A stretch of DNA of 64,000 nucleotides, taken from the NCBI RefSeq assembly GCF_013394795.1, contig NZ_JABXYU010000004.1, forward strand, positions 344,675-408,674. Direction: 5' to 3'. Made by a program: the position numbers and the translations under genes. Positions 17,647-26,909 of the stretch are shown one piece after another. The notes beneath the pieces are model-generated. The model had not been told where the DNA came from. It saw only the letters and a list, made by a program, of their open reading frames with translations, and did not search any database. The DNA is from Leptotrichia sp. oral taxon 223. GTDB taxonomy: Bacteria > Fusobacteriota > Fusobacteriia > Fusobacteriales > Leptotrichiaceae. The first letter of the stretch is position 1. The number at the start of each line of letters is the position of its first letter.

Positions 17647-18795
17647 CTAATAATTATATCTTCTTTGTTGACTTCTTTGCTGCTGATAATTAAATGATTC
17701 CAATTTCATGGAAATATTCTTTTCCTTTCCGTTTGATGCAACTTTCAAATTAACTGTTTCTCCAATTTTCTTAGCTGCAAGTTCTCCAATAAATGATCCA
17801 GCCGATGTTACAGGTTTTCCATTAATTTCAAGAATTATGTCATTTGCTTTTAGCCCATATTTCGCTGCTGGTGAATTTGGATAAACTTGCTGTACTAGAA
17901 TACCTGTTGAATACGAAATTCTTCTTTCTCTTTTAATTTCCTGTGTCAAATCAAGTACAGAAATTCCAATATATGGACGTTCATACTTACCATTTTTTAT
18001 TATAGAATCTCTTACATTTTCAGCCAAGTTTGACGGAATTGCAAAACTTAATCCGACACTTCCTCCGTTTGTGGAGTAAATCGCCGTATTTACACCGATA
18101 ACGTCCCCGTTAATATTAAGAAGCGGTCCGCCACTATTTCCTTGGTTAATAGAAGCATCTGTCTGAATAAAGTTTTCAACTTGTTCAATTCCTAGCGAAC
18201 TTCTTCCAGAAGCCCCGATTACTCCCACTGTCATCGAACTGTTTAGCCCTAACGGATTTCCAAATGCAATTGCCCAGTGTCCAATTTTTATATTGTCTGA
18301 ATCAGCAAATTTCAACGGTTTAAAGGTTCTGTTTGCATTTACTTTTAAAATGGCAATATCCACTTCTGGTGATGTCCCGACTAATTTTGCCAAATATTCA
18401 TGTCCGTCGGATAATTTTACATAAATTTCATCAGCCCCGTCAATAACGTGATTATTTGTCATCATATATCCGTCACTTGAAATTATGAATCCAGAACCCA
18501 AACTTCCAGATTCACGTCTTTGCTGTCTTCTTCCAGATGTTCCAAATAAAAACGCTTCAAGCGGATTATATGTTTCCACCACAATTGTTTTTTTAGTTCT
18601 TATGTTTACAACTGAATCCTTCGCCTTCTCGTAAACTGCCGAAAATGCATTTTGTGCACTGTACATATCCCCTGTTATATTCGTATTTTGAACAATTTGC
18701 TTGTTATGCAAAATATCTGTATCTTTGGAAACTGCCGCTGTTGCTGTAAGGGCAGCCGCCATAAATGATGTAGTTAAAACTCTTTTTAATTTCAT
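17647..18795 (-). CDS. degP: HtrA/DegP-type periplasmic serine protease
   Basis: 382 residues. A signal peptide spans about 1-22. The trypsin-like domain has the triad His116 (NNHVIDGA), Asp146 (EVDIAIL) and Ser221 (NQGNSGGPL). One PDZ domain follows (about 265-365), with a glutamine/arginine-rich tail. One PDZ makes it DegS-like in architecture, but the signal peptide and Q/R linker (GRRQQRRE) fit a secreted quality-control protease. It is monocistronic between a terminator and a ~250-base leader region. Confidence 0.92.
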   Translation of the reverse strand: MKLKRVLTTSFMAAALTATAAVSKDTDILHNKQIVQNTNITGDMYSAQNAFSAVYEKAKDSVVNIRTKKTIVVETYNPLEAFLFGTSGRRQQRRESGSLGSGFIISSDGYMMTNNHVIDGADEIYVKLSDGHEYLAKLVGTSPEVDIAILKVNANRTFKPLKFADSDNIKIGHWAIAFGNPLGLNSSMTVGVIGASGRSSLGIEQVENFIQTDASINQGNSGGPLLNINGDVIGVNTAIYSTNGGSVGLSFAIPSNLAENVRDSIIKNGKYERPYIGISVLDLTQEIKRERRISYSTGILVQQVYPNSPAAKYGLKANDIILEINGKPVTSAGSFIGELAAKKIGETVNLKVASNGKEKNISMKLESFNYQQQRSQQRRYNY

Positions 18796-19045
18796 AATTT
18801 TAAATTCTCCTCTTTCATAAAATTTCCTATTGTCTAATTTAAGTAATTTAATGTTAATTATTTTACTCCTCTTATCTTAGAAAAGGTGATATTCTTATTG
18901 TTTTTAATCTTAGTTCCTGCAAGTTTTATTAATAAAAGTTTCTTTATTTATATTTTTTATTCCTTTAACGAAATTGCGCTTAATATTCGTTTTGGCTAAT
19001 CTAAAAAGCTGTACTAATAAACTTTGACAACTTTAAATAACCGTA

Positions 19046-19312
19046 TTAAAATGTTCCTAATGAAAAAGCTCTTAAAAATATTTCCTTTATAACATCCAAT
19101 ACAATTAATCCTATAATTCCAGACATATCTAAATTCATATTTCCTATCGGAATTACGATTTTAAACAGTTTCAGGTAAGGTTCTGTAAATTTTCTTACCC
19201 ATTGGAAAAGTGCCATTTGATTATACGGATCAATCCATGTTCCTAAAATATTTAATAAAATAAGAATAGTGTATAAATTAAACATTTTTAATATTACTTC
19301 AATAATATCCAA
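19046..19312 (-). CDS. YggT-family integral membrane protein
   Basis: 88 residues with two hydrophobic stretches separated by a loop containing the family-like segment GTWIDPYNQ...FQWVRKFTEPYLKLFKIVIP. The family is linked to cell division or osmotic stress but is poorly defined. The TTG at 19312 is the best start: TTGGAGGT lies 6 bases upstream. A longer frame to 19354 would read through that site. It lies 55 bases after pgsA and is probably co-transcribed with it. Confidence 0.8.
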   Translation of the reverse strand: MDIIEVILKMFNLYTILILLNILGTWIDPYNQMALFQWVRKFTEPYLKLFKIVIPIGNMNLDMSGIIGLIVLDVIKEIFLRAFSLGTF

Positions 19313-19367
19313 AATTGTACCTCCAAAAAATTTAACCTTGAAAAGCAATTCCAAGGTTTGATTTTTA

Positions 19368-19922
19368 TTATTTGTTTAAAATATTTTTACATTTTAAAAC
19401 ATATTCAATTCCTGAAACTATAGTCAGTATTAGCGGAATTAGCAGTAGTATGTTGTTTATTGTAAAGCTGAAAGGTATTAGAATTATTAAAGTAAGTGCA
19501 ACCATTTGAGTTGCAGTTTTCCATTTTCCAAGACTTTCAGCAGCTATTATTACACCTTCAGCAGCTACAATTGAACGAAGTCCAGTTATAAGCAGTTCCC
19601 TAAAAATTATTATTATTACGAACCAAAGGCTTATCTGATTAAATTTTGCAAGTGTTACCAGAGCCGAAATAACAAGAATTTTATCGGCTAATGGATCCAG
19701 CAGTTTTCCTAAATTCGTAATTAAATTGTATTTTCTTGCAATTTTTCCATCATAATAGTCTGTAATGGCAGCTCCCACAAAAATAATAGTCGCAAATATT
19801 CTCATTATTACAGCAATCGCTGTATTTTCAGAAAATTCCAGAGCCAAACTTAAAAAAATTACAAACGGAACAACTAGAATTATTCTTAATGTTGCCAATT
19901 TATTAGGTAAATTCATTTTCAT
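19368..19922 (-). CDS. pgsA: CDP-diacylglycerol--glycerol-3-phosphate 3-phosphatidyltransferase
   Basis: 184 residues with several membrane helices and the CDP-alcohol phosphotransferase signature D-G-x2-A-R-x8-G-x3-D-x3-D (YYDGKIARKYNLITNLGKLLD followed by PLADK). It makes phosphatidylglycerol phosphate, the committed step to phosphatidylglycerol. The ATG at 19922 is used because AAGGAG is ~10 bases upstream. The in-frame GTG three codons earlier is too close to it. It follows pnp by ~44 bases. Confidence 0.9.
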   Translation of the reverse strand: MKMNLPNKLATLRIILVVPFVIFLSLALEFSENTAIAVIMRIFATIIFVGAAITDYYDGKIARKYNLITNLGKLLDPLADKILVISALVTLAKFNQISLWFVIIIIFRELLITGLRSIVAAEGVIIAAESLGKWKTATQMVALTLIILIPFSFTINNILLLIPLILTIVSGIEYVLKCKNILNK

Positions 19923-19965
19923 TCTTCCCACACTCCTTGAATATATAGTAAAATCCTGAATTTAA

Positions 19966-22065
19966 TTATAACAATGTCTTCATGCTTAAGTTAAATTTAT
20001 CTTCACTTTCCATCGAGATTACTTTAACTCTTACATTTTGCCCTTCTTTTAAGGCATCTTCTGTTTTTTCCACTCTCTTGTTGCTTATTTCAGAAATATG
20101 TAAAAGCCCTTCTTTCCCTGGCAGCACTTCTACAAATGCACCAAATTTCATCAATTTTGTAACTTTTCCTTCATAAACCTCGTTCAATTCAACAGATTGC
20201 GTCTGTCTTTTTACAAGTTCCAATGCTTTTTTCATATTTTCCAAATCTTTTCCAAAAATCGAAACAGTTCCGTCATCTTCGATATCTATTGAAACTCCAG
20301 TTTCATCAATAATCGCTCTGATAACTTTTCCACCTGGCCCAATAAGTCCAGCAATTTTATCAGGGTTGATTTTAAGAATCTCAATTTTTGGTGCATTTTC
20401 AGAAACTTCCGCTCTTGGCTCACTAATTACAGCTTCCATTTTATCAATAATGAACAATCTTCCTTCCAATGCCTGTCTTAAAGCAATTTCCATTATTTCC
20501 CTTGTAATTCCCTCAATTTTTATATCCATCTGAATCGCAGTAATTCCATCCTTTGTCCCTGCAACTTTAAAGTCCATATCTCCTAAATGATCTTCAAGTC
20601 CCTGAATATCAGTAAGAACAGTAAATGTATCCCCTTCTTTTATAAGTCCCATTGCAATTCCTGCAACTGTTGACTTTATAGGCACTCCAGCCGCCATTAA
20701 TGCAAGTGATCCTCCACAAATTGTAGCTTGGGATGAAGATCCGTTTGATTCTGTGATTTCAGAAACAAGTCTTACTGTATACGGGAATTTGTCCTGCTCC
20801 GGCATAACATATTTTAACGCTCTTTCAGCCAAGTTTCCGTGTCCCAGTTCACGACGTCCTGGTGCACGCATAAATCCAGCTTCTCCAACTGAATATGGCG
20901 GGAAATTATAATGCAGGAAGAATTTTTTACGTGTTTCATCTTCCATTCCATCAATAATTTGCTCATCTTCCTTACTTCCAAGTGTTGCAACAACCAATGC
21001 CTGAGTTTCCCCACGTGTGAATAATGCAGAACCGTGTGGCACTGGAAGTATGTCTATTTCCACATCAATTGGACGGATTTCAGTAGTTTGACGTCCATCA
21101 GCACGGTATTGCTTGTACAAAATGGCATTTCTGACAAGTCTTTTTTCCACATCCCTATAATATTTCTTAAAGTCTTTTTCAGCGTTTTCGTCAATTTCCC
21201 TTTCTTCATTTTCAAGTTTTTCAATGTATCTTTCAAAAAGTTCTATTTCCAAATTGTCAATTGCCTCATATTTTTCCAGTTTGCCTGGCGTCATAATCGC
21301 ATTTTCAACTTCACTTTCAAAGCCATCAATAAATTCCTTGATTTCAGGCTCTACTTCCTTTTTCTCAAATTCATATTTCTGTACATCAAACTGTGCCAGA
21401 AACTTATCCTGTTCTGCACAAATTTCCTTAATTCTCTCATGCCCAAACATAATCGCTTCCAGCATTACTTCCTCAGAAACTTCCTTAGCTCCAGCCTCTA
21501 CCATTGTTACGGCATCTTTTGTACCTGCAACTGATAATTGAATTTCACTTTCTAACAGCTGCTCCCCTGTAGGATTCAAGATGTATTCCCCGTTAATGTA
21601 TCCAACTGTAACTCCAGCCACAGTTCCCGCAAACGGAATATCCGATAATCCCAAAGCGGCGGAAACACCAATTGTAGCAAGATTTTCAGGAAAATTCACT
21701 TCATCATAGGAAAGCACTGTAATTACAATATGAACAGAATTTAAAAACCCTTCTGGAAATAATGGCCTGATTGGCCTGTCAATCAATCTTGAAATCAGGA
21801 CTTCATCAGTTCCCGGTTTGGTTTCCCTTTTTATAAATCCGCCTGGAAATTTTCCTGATGCATAAAATTTTTCAATATAATCAACAGTCAACGGGAAAAA
21901 ATCCTGCCCTTCCTTGACCTCCTTACTTCTAGTCGCCGTAACAAGCAGCATTGTCCCCCCACATTGAACAACAACTGAACCTCCAGCCTGACGTGCAATT
22001 TTTCCTGTACTTATTTTAATTTTCTGGTTTCCTAAATTAAAACCATAAATTTTCTCTTCAAACAT
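19966..22065 (-). CDS. pnp: Polyribonucleotide nucleotidyltransferase (PNPase)
   Basis: 699 residues with the full domain order: two RNase PH domains separated by a helical region, then KH ([19 protein letters not shown]) and S1 ([25 protein letters not shown]). The segment [14 protein letters not shown] and the RPGRRE-like [10 protein letters not shown] are typical. It degrades RNA from 3' to 5' using phosphate. Start 22065 has AGGAGG a few bases upstream. A rpsO gene, a frequent neighbour, is not present here. Confidence 0.97.
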   Translation of the reverse strand: MFEEKIYGFNLGNQKIKISTGKIARQAGGSVVVQCGGTMLLVTATRSKEVKEGQDFFPLTVDYIEKFYASGKFPGGFIKRETKPGTDEVLISRLIDRPIRPLFPEGFLNSVHIVITVLSYDEVNFPENLATIGVSAALGLSDIPFAGTVAGVTVGYINGEYILNPTGEQLLESEIQLSVAGTKDAVTMVEAGAKEVSEEVMLEAIMFGHERIKEICAEQDKFLAQFDVQKYEFEKKEVEPEIKEFIDGFESEVENAIMTPGKLEKYEAIDNLEIELFERYIEKLENEEREIDENAEKDFKKYYRDVEKRLVRNAILYKQYRADGRQTTEIRPIDVEIDILPVPHGSALFTRGETQALVVATLGSKEDEQIIDGMEDETRKKFFLHYNFPPYSVGEAGFMRAPGRRELGHGNLAERALKYVMPEQDKFPYTVRLVSEITESNGSSSQATICGGSLALMAAGVPIKSTVAGIAMGLIKEGDTFTVLTDIQGLEDHLGDMDFKVAGTKDGITAIQMDIKIEGITREIMEIALRQALEGRLFIIDKMEAVISEPRAEVSENAPKIEILKINPDKIAGLIGPGGKVIRAIIDETGVSIDIEDDGTVSIFGKDLENMKKALELVKRQTQSVELNEVYEGKVTKLMKFGAFVEVLPGKEGLLHISEISNKRVEKTEDALKEGQNVRVKVISMESEDKFNLSMKTLL

Positions 22066-22237
22066 TTTTCCTCCTAAAATTTCTTTATTTTTTAAGAAGG
22101 GAGCAAATAATAGTAAAATCTTTCATCCATTTTTGATAAAAAACTTTACAATTACTTACTCAAAAAACCTTCTTAAAATTTTTATAATTATACCATTTTT
22201 TCGTGATTTTTACAAATCTAAAAATTAAAGAAAATTA

Positions 22238-22288
22238 AAAATTTTTAAAAATGGACTACTCTTAATAAAAATTAAAAGATATAGTCCA
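22238..22288 (-). terminator. Terminator after the nudix gene
   Basis: Reading leftward, TGGACTA (22282-22288) pairs with TAGTCCA (22252-22258), followed by TTTTTAAAAATTTTT. The rest of the 22066-22320 gap is A/T-rich with no gene. Confidence 0.7.
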
Positions 22289-22320
22289 CAGCTCTAGTAT
22301 CTATTTTTTATATTTTTTAT

Positions 22321-22971
22321 TTAATCAAAAATTACTTTCCAATTATCCCTGTTCTCATTCGCCTTAAAACACATCTGTATCTGTTCAACTGTAGTTTTAT
22401 TAGTTGCAAGTTTCGGCAATTCATCAATTCCAAAGTATCTGCTGTCAACCGTTTCTATATTTTTCTCAAATTTTCCACTGATATATTTACATAATACAAA
22501 AATTTTTGTTATACCATACGGTATTTCCTTTTCCTGATTTTTCGTTACATCCAGCAATGCTATAATCATTTCGGCACTGGCTTCAATCCCAGCTTCCTCC
22601 TTAACTTCCTTCAATACATTTGCCCGAACAGAAAGGAATACATCTGCCCAGCCACCTGGCAATGCCCATTTTCCATTACTCTCCTGTATAAGTAAAATCT
22701 TATTATTCTCAAAGATTGCAGCTCTCGTATCAATTTTAGGCGTCTGATATCCCACTTCATTGCAAAACAGATTTTTTACTTTTTCTATCGAAATATCAGT
22801 CTTATGAGACACCATCTCGGCTGAAATCTCTCTAATTCTCTCAAACCGCTCAATATCGAACTTATCCTTGCCATAAGCCAGTCCCGCCTGAGCCAGACTT
22901 TGCAGTTCAATCGCCCAGTTCAGCCACTTTTCTTCTTCCTGCTTCCTATCTTTTTTCTCTCCATCTTTCAT
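22321..22971 (-). CDS. NUDIX hydrolase with N-terminal helical domain
   Basis: 216 residues. An N-terminal helical domain (about 1-70, WLNWAIELQSLAQAGLAYGKDKFDIERFERIR) precedes a NUDIX fold. This layout is seen in putative ADP-ribose or NAD-type pyrophosphatases. The NUDIX box reads GGWADVFLSVRANVLKEVKEEAGI. The first box glutamate is replaced by leucine and the REU arginine by lysine, while the catalytic EExG pair is kept. ATG 22971 is preferred, with AGAGGA upstream. The substrate is unknown. Confidence 0.85.
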   Translation of the reverse strand: MKDGEKKDRKQEEEKWLNWAIELQSLAQAGLAYGKDKFDIERFERIREISAEMVSHKTDISIEKVKNLFCNEVGYQTPKIDTRAAIFENNKILLIQESNGKWALPGGWADVFLSVRANVLKEVKEEAGIEASAEMIIALLDVTKNQEKEIPYGITKIFVLCKYISGKFEKNIETVDSRYFGIDELPKLATNKTTVEQIQMCFKANENRDNWKVIFD

Positions 22972-23004
22972 CAATCATCATCCTCTGCTAAAATTTCTTG
23001 CTGC

Positions 23005-23406
23005 CTACTCTTCAACATCCACTTTTATTACTTCCCTCATAAACATCAAATACAAAAACAAAACTAAAAATATAATACTGGAACTTGTTCTCAAAAGTGA
23101 AGGTTTCGGAAAAACAAAATTATTTATTATTAATTGCAGTATTACCATCATTATTGGTAAACTGACATCTATCCTTACAAAAACCTTTGCCTCTTTTCCC
23201 GCCACCTTAATTTTCTTCACAACCTTTTTAAGTCCAGTCCTAAATATTGTAACTTCATGCTCCCCTTTTGAAATTTGAATCTCCAAATATTTTTTTCTAA
23301 ATTCTATCGGATTTCCACCATCTATTTTTACTCTGTAACCAGTTGTTCCGTTTTTATCGGCATTTTTTTCTTTTATGTTCAGGTTGTTTATTATTAATTT
23401 TGGCAT
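23005..23406 (-). CDS. Hypothetical protein with two C-terminal membrane helices
   Basis: 133 residues, not recognised. Residues 1-78 look like a small beta domain (strands such as YLEIQISKGEHEVTIFRTG), similar in feel to PEGA-like or carboxypeptidase-regulatory modules. Two hydrophobic segments follow (about 83-99 and 108-125). The gene overlaps the upstream one by 13 bases, so the pair is translationally coupled. No function is proposed. Confidence 0.65.
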   Translation of the reverse strand: MPKLIINNLNIKEKNADKNGTTGYRVKIDGGNPIEFRKKYLEIQISKGEHEVTIFRTGLKKVVKKIKVAGKEAKVFVRIDVSLPIMMVILQLIINNFVFPKPSLLRTSSSIIFLVLFLYLMFMREVIKVDVEE

Positions 23407-23897
23407 TTATTTACCCTTTCTTTTAAATTTATCGCATAATCAACTGCAAGCCATGTTTGAACTTCATTTTCTACATTTATATTTTCTAGAAAAGAAACTC
23501 CAAAACTAAAAATTTGATGTCTTATTTTTTCAAAAATTGCAATTTCAATCCCATTTTTCAAATACTCAACATCAAAATCATTATTATTTCCATCAAATTT
23601 CATCATAGACAACCCAGAAGTTACTCCTATTGTCAATCTTCCTTCATTAATTTCAAAAGAGATCGCTTCCAATCCCTCTCCAGTTTCAACAAAACTTTCG
23701 TATTCACAATTTGTTTCTAAAATACATTTTAAGAAATGTTTTCTTATTTTATTAGCTTTTTCCTTTTTAAATTCATACTTCAATGAATATGTTTCAGTTT
23801 TCAAAAAAGATTTAGAATTTTGAATTTTAGAAAAATTAAACTCAACTTCTTTTTTATCCAAAAACATTCGTATATTTCCAAAAGGTGTTTTCAACAT
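23394..23897 (-). CDS. Hypothetical cytosolic protein
   Basis: 167 residues, not recognised. No signal peptide or membrane segment. Mixed alpha/beta with the recognisable stretches RLTIGVTSGLSMMKFDGNNNDFDVEYL and VENEVQTWLAVDYAINLKERV. It is coupled to the downstream membrane protein through a 13-base overlap. Proteins of this size and composition next to other small orphans are often immunity or stress proteins in this group, but that is only a guess. Confidence 0.6.
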   Translation of the reverse strand: MLKTPFGNIRMFLDKKEVEFNFSKIQNSKSFLKTETYSLKYEFKKEKANKIRKHFLKCILETNCEYESFVETGEGLEAISFEINEGRLTIGVTSGLSMMKFDGNNNDFDVEYLKNGIEIAIFEKIRHQIFSFGVSFLENINVENEVQTWLAVDYAINLKERVNKCQN

Positions 23898-23953
23898 AAT
23901 TTTCTCGTTTCATCTAATTTTTAACCTCAATTAACCCATATTTATCTATTTTT

Positions 23954-25135
23954 TTAATCTTCCAAAATTTCTTTTGCAAAACTTCCTTCTTTTTTAGTTC
24001 CCAATAAAATTTCCTCAACAGTTGCCGCAATATCAGCAAAAGTTTTTCTTGTTCCAATATTTACGTTCTTCTTAACATTTTTACCATAAATCATTATTGG
24101 TATGTATTCTCTTGTGTGATCTGTCCCTTTATAAGTAGGATCATTTCCATGATCAGCAGTAATAATCAGAATTTCATCATCTTTCAAGTTTTTCTCAATT
24201 TCAGGTAGCCAGTTATCAAATTCAATTAGAGCCTTTACATACCCTTCAACATTTCTTCTATGTCCGTAAACAGCATCAAAATCAACTAAGTTAGTAAAAA
24301 TCAGTCCTTTTGTATCTTCCTTCAATGCAGCTATTGTTTTCTTAATTCCATCCAAATTATCCTGATTAGCTTTTCTGTTATCTGTAATTCCTTTTCCATT
24401 GAACAGATCGCTTGTCTTACCAATCCCCACTACATCGAGTCCAGCTTTTTCCAATCTTTCAAGCATACTTTCCTTTGGCGGATCAATCGAAAAGTCGTGT
24501 CTGTTCGCAGTTCTTTTAAATTCTCCAACTTTTTTACCAACATAAGGTCTTGCAATTACCCTTGCAACTGGTGATTTTTCATTACAAATTTCAAGTGCAA
24601 TTTCACATGCTTTGTAAAGTTCTTCCAATGGTATAGTTTCTTCATTTGCAGCAATTTGGAACACAGGATCTGCTGAACCATAAACTATCCAGTTTCCTGT
24701 CTTTATTTGTTCTTCGCCATATTGATCAATTGCCACAGTCCCTGAAATTGGCTTATTTAACATAGCTTTTCTTCCAGTTTTTTCTTCAAATTCCTTTATA
24801 ACTTCATCTGAAAATCCATTTTTATAATTTGGAAATGGACGTTCAAGAGGTACGCCAGCAATCTCCCAATGTCCAGTCGTAGAATCTTTCCCGATGGAAA
24901 CTTCCACAGCTCTTCCATAAGCCCCTTCAGCTTTGTCCACAGCTGGTGTCCCTTCAATTTCAGTAATATTTCCAAGCCCCAATTTCCCCATATTAGGTAA
25001 GCTCATTCCTCCATAAGCTTTCGCCATATTTCCTAAAGTATTTGACCCGCAGTCGTCGAATAAATTTGCATCAGGCAATTCTCCTGCTCCAACACTGTCC
25101 AGTACAATTAATGTAATTCTTTCAATTTTTTTCAT
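23954..25135 (-). CDS. deoB: Phosphopentomutase
   Basis: 393 residues, the standard length. It interconverts (deoxy)ribose 1- and 5-phosphates in nucleoside salvage. The metal and phosphorylation sites of the alkaline phosphatase superfamily are visible: LDSVGAGELPDA, GKDSTTGHWE, YGSADPVFQ, DFDAVYGHRR and ADHGNDPTYKGTDHTRE. Its pathway partner deoC is about 7 kb away in this window, so the deo genes are not in one operon. Confidence 0.96.
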   Translation of the reverse strand: MKKIERITLIVLDSVGAGELPDANLFDDCGSNTLGNMAKAYGGMSLPNMGKLGLGNITEIEGTPAVDKAEGAYGRAVEVSIGKDSTTGHWEIAGVPLERPFPNYKNGFSDEVIKEFEEKTGRKAMLNKPISGTVAIDQYGEEQIKTGNWIVYGSADPVFQIAANEETIPLEELYKACEIALEICNEKSPVARVIARPYVGKKVGEFKRTANRHDFSIDPPKESMLERLEKAGLDVVGIGKTSDLFNGKGITDNRKANQDNLDGIKKTIAALKEDTKGLIFTNLVDFDAVYGHRRNVEGYVKALIEFDNWLPEIEKNLKDDEILIITADHGNDPTYKGTDHTREYIPIMIYGKNVKKNVNIGTRKTFADIAATVEEILLGTKKEGSFAKEILED

Positions 25136-25219
25136 TTCTATCTCTCCCTTTCTTTTTTATTTAATATATTATACCTTTTATATTTTTTAAAAGCAAATAA
25201 ATTACCTGTTTTTGGTCTT

Positions 25220-25798
25220 TCATTCATCAGAGCCGTAAACAATCATTAATAAATATTCTTTGTACCGTATTATTCCTGCTGAAAAAACATTGTATGCATA
25301 AAATTCACTTAAAATAGCTTCATATTTCTTTATCGCTACATAAAAATTTACAGGCTTACCAAACCAATGTGTTATTTGATTGAAAAAACATCTTACATTC
25401 CAGTATTGTTGCTTTTTATCTGCTTTATTTTCTAAGTTTTCAATTATTTTCTCAACAGTAAATTCTGTTTGCAATTTAATAAATTCAGAAATTCTATCGT
25501 AACCAGCTTTTGTTTCATTTTGTTTTATCAATTTTTCATATTTTCTATTTTTTTTGAAAACAATATTCAATTTTTCCAATTTTTTTCTAGTATTATCATC
25601 TTTTTTCTCAGATGAACTACTTTCATAATATTGCAATAATTTTTTCTTTATTATTTCATTCAAATCATTATTTTTATCATTGTCAATAAAAAATGTATCA
25701 ATATATATTGCCGTATATTCAGGACAAACCTTCATCCCATCATTCCAGCACATTGAAACACCTTCAATAAACCCTTCAATGTAATCCCTATTCTTCAT
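25220..25798 (-). CDS. Hypothetical protein in Imm51-like gene cluster
   Basis: 192 residues, not recognised. It is helical and charged with a low-complexity SSSSEKKDD patch near residue 60, an aromatic centre (QYWNVRCFFNQITHWFGK) and the C-terminus YKEYLLMIVYGSDE. It is the last of three closely spaced genes (21-base gap to the preceding one). The first gene resembles immunity protein 51, so a role in contact-dependent immunity is possible but not shown by this sequence. Confidence 0.6.
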   Translation of the reverse strand: MKNRDYIEGFIEGVSMCWNDGMKVCPEYTAIYIDTFFIDNDKNNDLNEIIKKKLLQYYESSSSEKKDDNTRKKLEKLNIVFKKNRKYEKLIKQNETKAGYDRISEFIKLQTEFTVEKIIENLENKADKKQQYWNVRCFFNQITHWFGKPVNFYVAIKKYEAILSEFYAYNVFSAGIIRYKEYLLMIVYGSDE

Positions 25799-25819
25799 TG
25801 TGATAATTCCTTTTCAAAA

Positions 25820-26311
25820 TTATGATTTTTTATAAATAGTTGTCAAATCATCAAAAACAACTTTCTCATAAATCTCAGCATCAGTTATAAACACATATCC
25901 ATCAAAAAGTACTTCATCGTAAGCCCACACACTAAATTGACTACTAGAATATGGCATTATTTCATCAATTGTTAAATTTTGGAAGAAAAAGTTTTCTGTA
26001 ATAATTCCATTTCTAGCATTTTCTACATCGTATTTAGTTAGACTATTTTCCAACTTTTGAATAACGTTCTCCAATGGAACAGACAATTTATTTTCTCTTA
26101 AACGGTTATTTGCTATACCTAAATATTTTTTTACAATGCTATTTTTTATTTTGACATCCCATTCTTTTACATTATCAAGAATAAGAGACATCTGTTTTTC
26201 CAGTTCCTTATCATAAATTTCAGCTTCTTCCATTGATACATACACTTTTTTCCCAAGCCAATCAACTTCAAAATCCTCAATTTCTCCATTATCATTTATA
26301 TTAAATACCAT
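25820..26311 (-). CDS. Hypothetical protein in Imm51-like gene cluster
   Basis: 163 residues, not recognised. It starts with beta-rich FNINDNGEIEDFEVDWLGKKVYVSME. Then come helices and a C-terminal beta region (FSVWAYDEVLFDGYVFITDAEI). No signal peptide. ATG 26311 is preferred, with AGGA 9 bases upstream. The frame opens 7 codons earlier at a TTG without a ribosome site. It lies in an apparent operon between the Imm51-like gene and the 192-residue protein. Confidence 0.6.
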   Translation of the reverse strand: MVFNINDNGEIEDFEVDWLGKKVYVSMEEAEIYDKELEKQMSLILDNVKEWDVKIKNSIVKKYLGIANNRLRENKLSVPLENVIQKLENSLTKYDVENARNGIITENFFFQNLTIDEIMPYSSSQFSVWAYDEVLFDGYVFITDAEIYEKVVFDDLTTIYKKS

Positions 26312-26339
26312 TTTTAGTTTTCCTAACTTCAATTTTCAT

Positions 26340-26798
26340 CTAAAATGAATCCCAGAAAATGTCATCTCCATTTTCTTCAATATACTTATAAATTTTATCT
26401 TCATTTTCAATCAAATCCTCAACTATTTCAGCCACTTTCCGAATTTTTTCCCAGTTTTTCTTAGTATTTCCAAAATAGCGTCCAACATATCCGCCAGCTT
26501 CAGGATCAGAATCATAATCTTCATAAAGTTCTGGATAATTATTCTCCAAATAACTTTCAATTAAAGCTGCCCATCCATAGCCATTTAAATAGGCTTCTTC
26601 ATTAATTTCAGATACTTTTTCAAAAATTTCATCAAATTTTTTATCATTATTCATTAGACAAAAGGCTACTTGATCGTTAATATCATTCTTTATTTCCTGT
26701 ATTTCTTCTTCTGAAAGCTCCATTCCACTTTTTTTCAAACTTTCAATATATTCCTCAAACCCTTTTTCATCTTGCTCATCAATTGCTACATATTTCAT
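26340..26798 (-). CDS. Imm51-like immunity protein
   Basis: 152 acidic residues. The core AYLNGYGWAALIESYLE then PELYEDYDSDPEAGGYVGRY resembles the G-Y-x-W...PEL...DPEA pattern of immunity protein 51 in polymorphic toxin systems. It is the first gene of a tight three-gene unit. No cognate toxin is visible alongside, which is common for orphan immunity genes. The family call rests on this pattern alone. Confidence 0.5.
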   Translation of the reverse strand: MKYVAIDEQDEKGFEEYIESLKKSGMELSEEEIQEIKNDINDQVAFCLMNNDKKFDEIFEKVSEINEEAYLNGYGWAALIESYLENNYPELYEDYDSDPEAGGYVGRYFGNTKKNWEKIRKVAEIVEDLIENEDKIYKYIEENGDDIFWDSF

Positions 26799-26828
26799 AA
26801 ATTTCTCCTTCTTTTCTTCATTTTATTT

Positions 26829-26899
26829 TTAACCAATCTCCAAAATCGCCATGAATGATAAATAATCCAATAATTTCGTTCATTCCTGTAAATCATTAT
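26829..26899 (-). pseudogene. C-terminal remnant of an endonuclease/exonuclease/phosphatase gene
   Basis: The leftward frame reads NDLQE-stop-TKLLDYLSFMAILEIG. This lines up with the last residues of the intact EEP protein at 30268-30993 (DDSRDWTKLSDHLPYMAVVEVE). The tryptophan codon is replaced by a stop. DNA similarity covers ~42 bases. It is a decayed second copy of that gene's 3' end. Confidence 0.6.
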
Positions 26900-26909
26900 T
26901 TTTATAATT

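Noticed and set aside
21034..21534. A 166-codon plus-strand frame opposite pnp
   Set aside because: It lies wholly within pnp, is made of Phe/Ile/Leu-rich runs typical of antisense of this gene and has no ribosome site.
26826..26884. Short frame MNEIIGLFIIHGDFGDWLKIK
   Set aside because: The neighbouring frame matches the C-terminus of the EEP gene, so this is an out-of-frame reading of that remnant.
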